This document shows positions 60,540 to 64,000 of a DNA stretch of 64,000 nt, piece by piece. The notes beneath the pieces were generated by a model. That model searched no databases. It worked only from the letters and a program-made list of their open reading frames with translations, and had not been told where the DNA came from. The position numbers and the translations under genes were made by a program. The stretch's first letter is position 1. Every line of letters starts with the position of its first letter. This stretch comes from Parapristionchus giblindavisi. Its lineage: Eukaryota > Nematoda > Chromadorea > Rhabditida > Diplogasteridae. Location of the stretch: the NCBI GenBank assembly GCA_943737045.1, contig CALSFV010000112.1:151677-215676 (forward strand), read 5' to 3'.

Positions 60540-64000
<3,461 letters not shown>

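Overview
The window is nuclear DNA of a small-genome animal, most likely a nematode. It is AT-rich, with GT-AG introns mostly of 40-75 bp, short intergenic spaces and long runs of genes on one strand. The 14-3-3 protein resembles the nematode PAR-5/FTT-2 type, and an OLRN-1/Raw-type two-pass membrane protein is present. The species cannot be named from the sequence. Almost every gene is split into short exons, so the models were built by joining exons on protein similarity recalled from family knowledge, in-frame junctions and splice sites.

Layout. 0.9-9.2 kb (+): two OTX-class homeobox genes. 12.1-12.9 kb (+): a single-membrane-segment protein I do not recognise. 12.9-20.1 kb (-): an ACOT8-like acyl-CoA thioesterase, a PARL-type mitochondrial rhomboid protease and a peptide-type GPCR. 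21.9-27.2 kb (-): the small Tim chaperone TIM9 and a kynurenine aminotransferase. 28.1-29.8 kb (-): 14-3-3 with two alternative versions of one exon. 31.1-40.7 kb (-): an FBXW5-like F-box/WD40 protein and the tRNA 2-thiolation subunit CTU2. 42.2-53.5 kb (-): an OLRN-1-like protein. 60.6-64 kb (-): a katanin p60-like AAA ATPase that runs off the right edge.

The right half has been rearranged. A 5,745-bp block (38207-43951) is repeated directly at 43973-49717, with no difference seen where I compared the copies. The 21-bp junction is an inverted copy of sequence near the block's left edge. The result is one complete CTU2 (copy 1) and one complete OLRN-1-like gene (copy 2), plus one truncated copy of each. 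The large CTU2 intron holds a 26-bp minisatellite whose units each resemble a 5' splice site, interrupted by two mobile elements that each made an 8-bp target duplication. A complete-looking but coding-dead DIRS-type retrotransposon (55351-60499), with inverted terminal repeats and an internal complementary region, lies immediately 3' of the last visible katanin exon.

Other mobile DNA comprises several foldback/MITE elements, mostly in introns. (CCCTCT)n/(GAGGGA)n tracts are scattered through the whole window. The genes do not form one pathway; they are mostly housekeeping or neuronal. Several neighbours on the minus strand are only about 300 bp apart, which would allow operons, but this is unproven.
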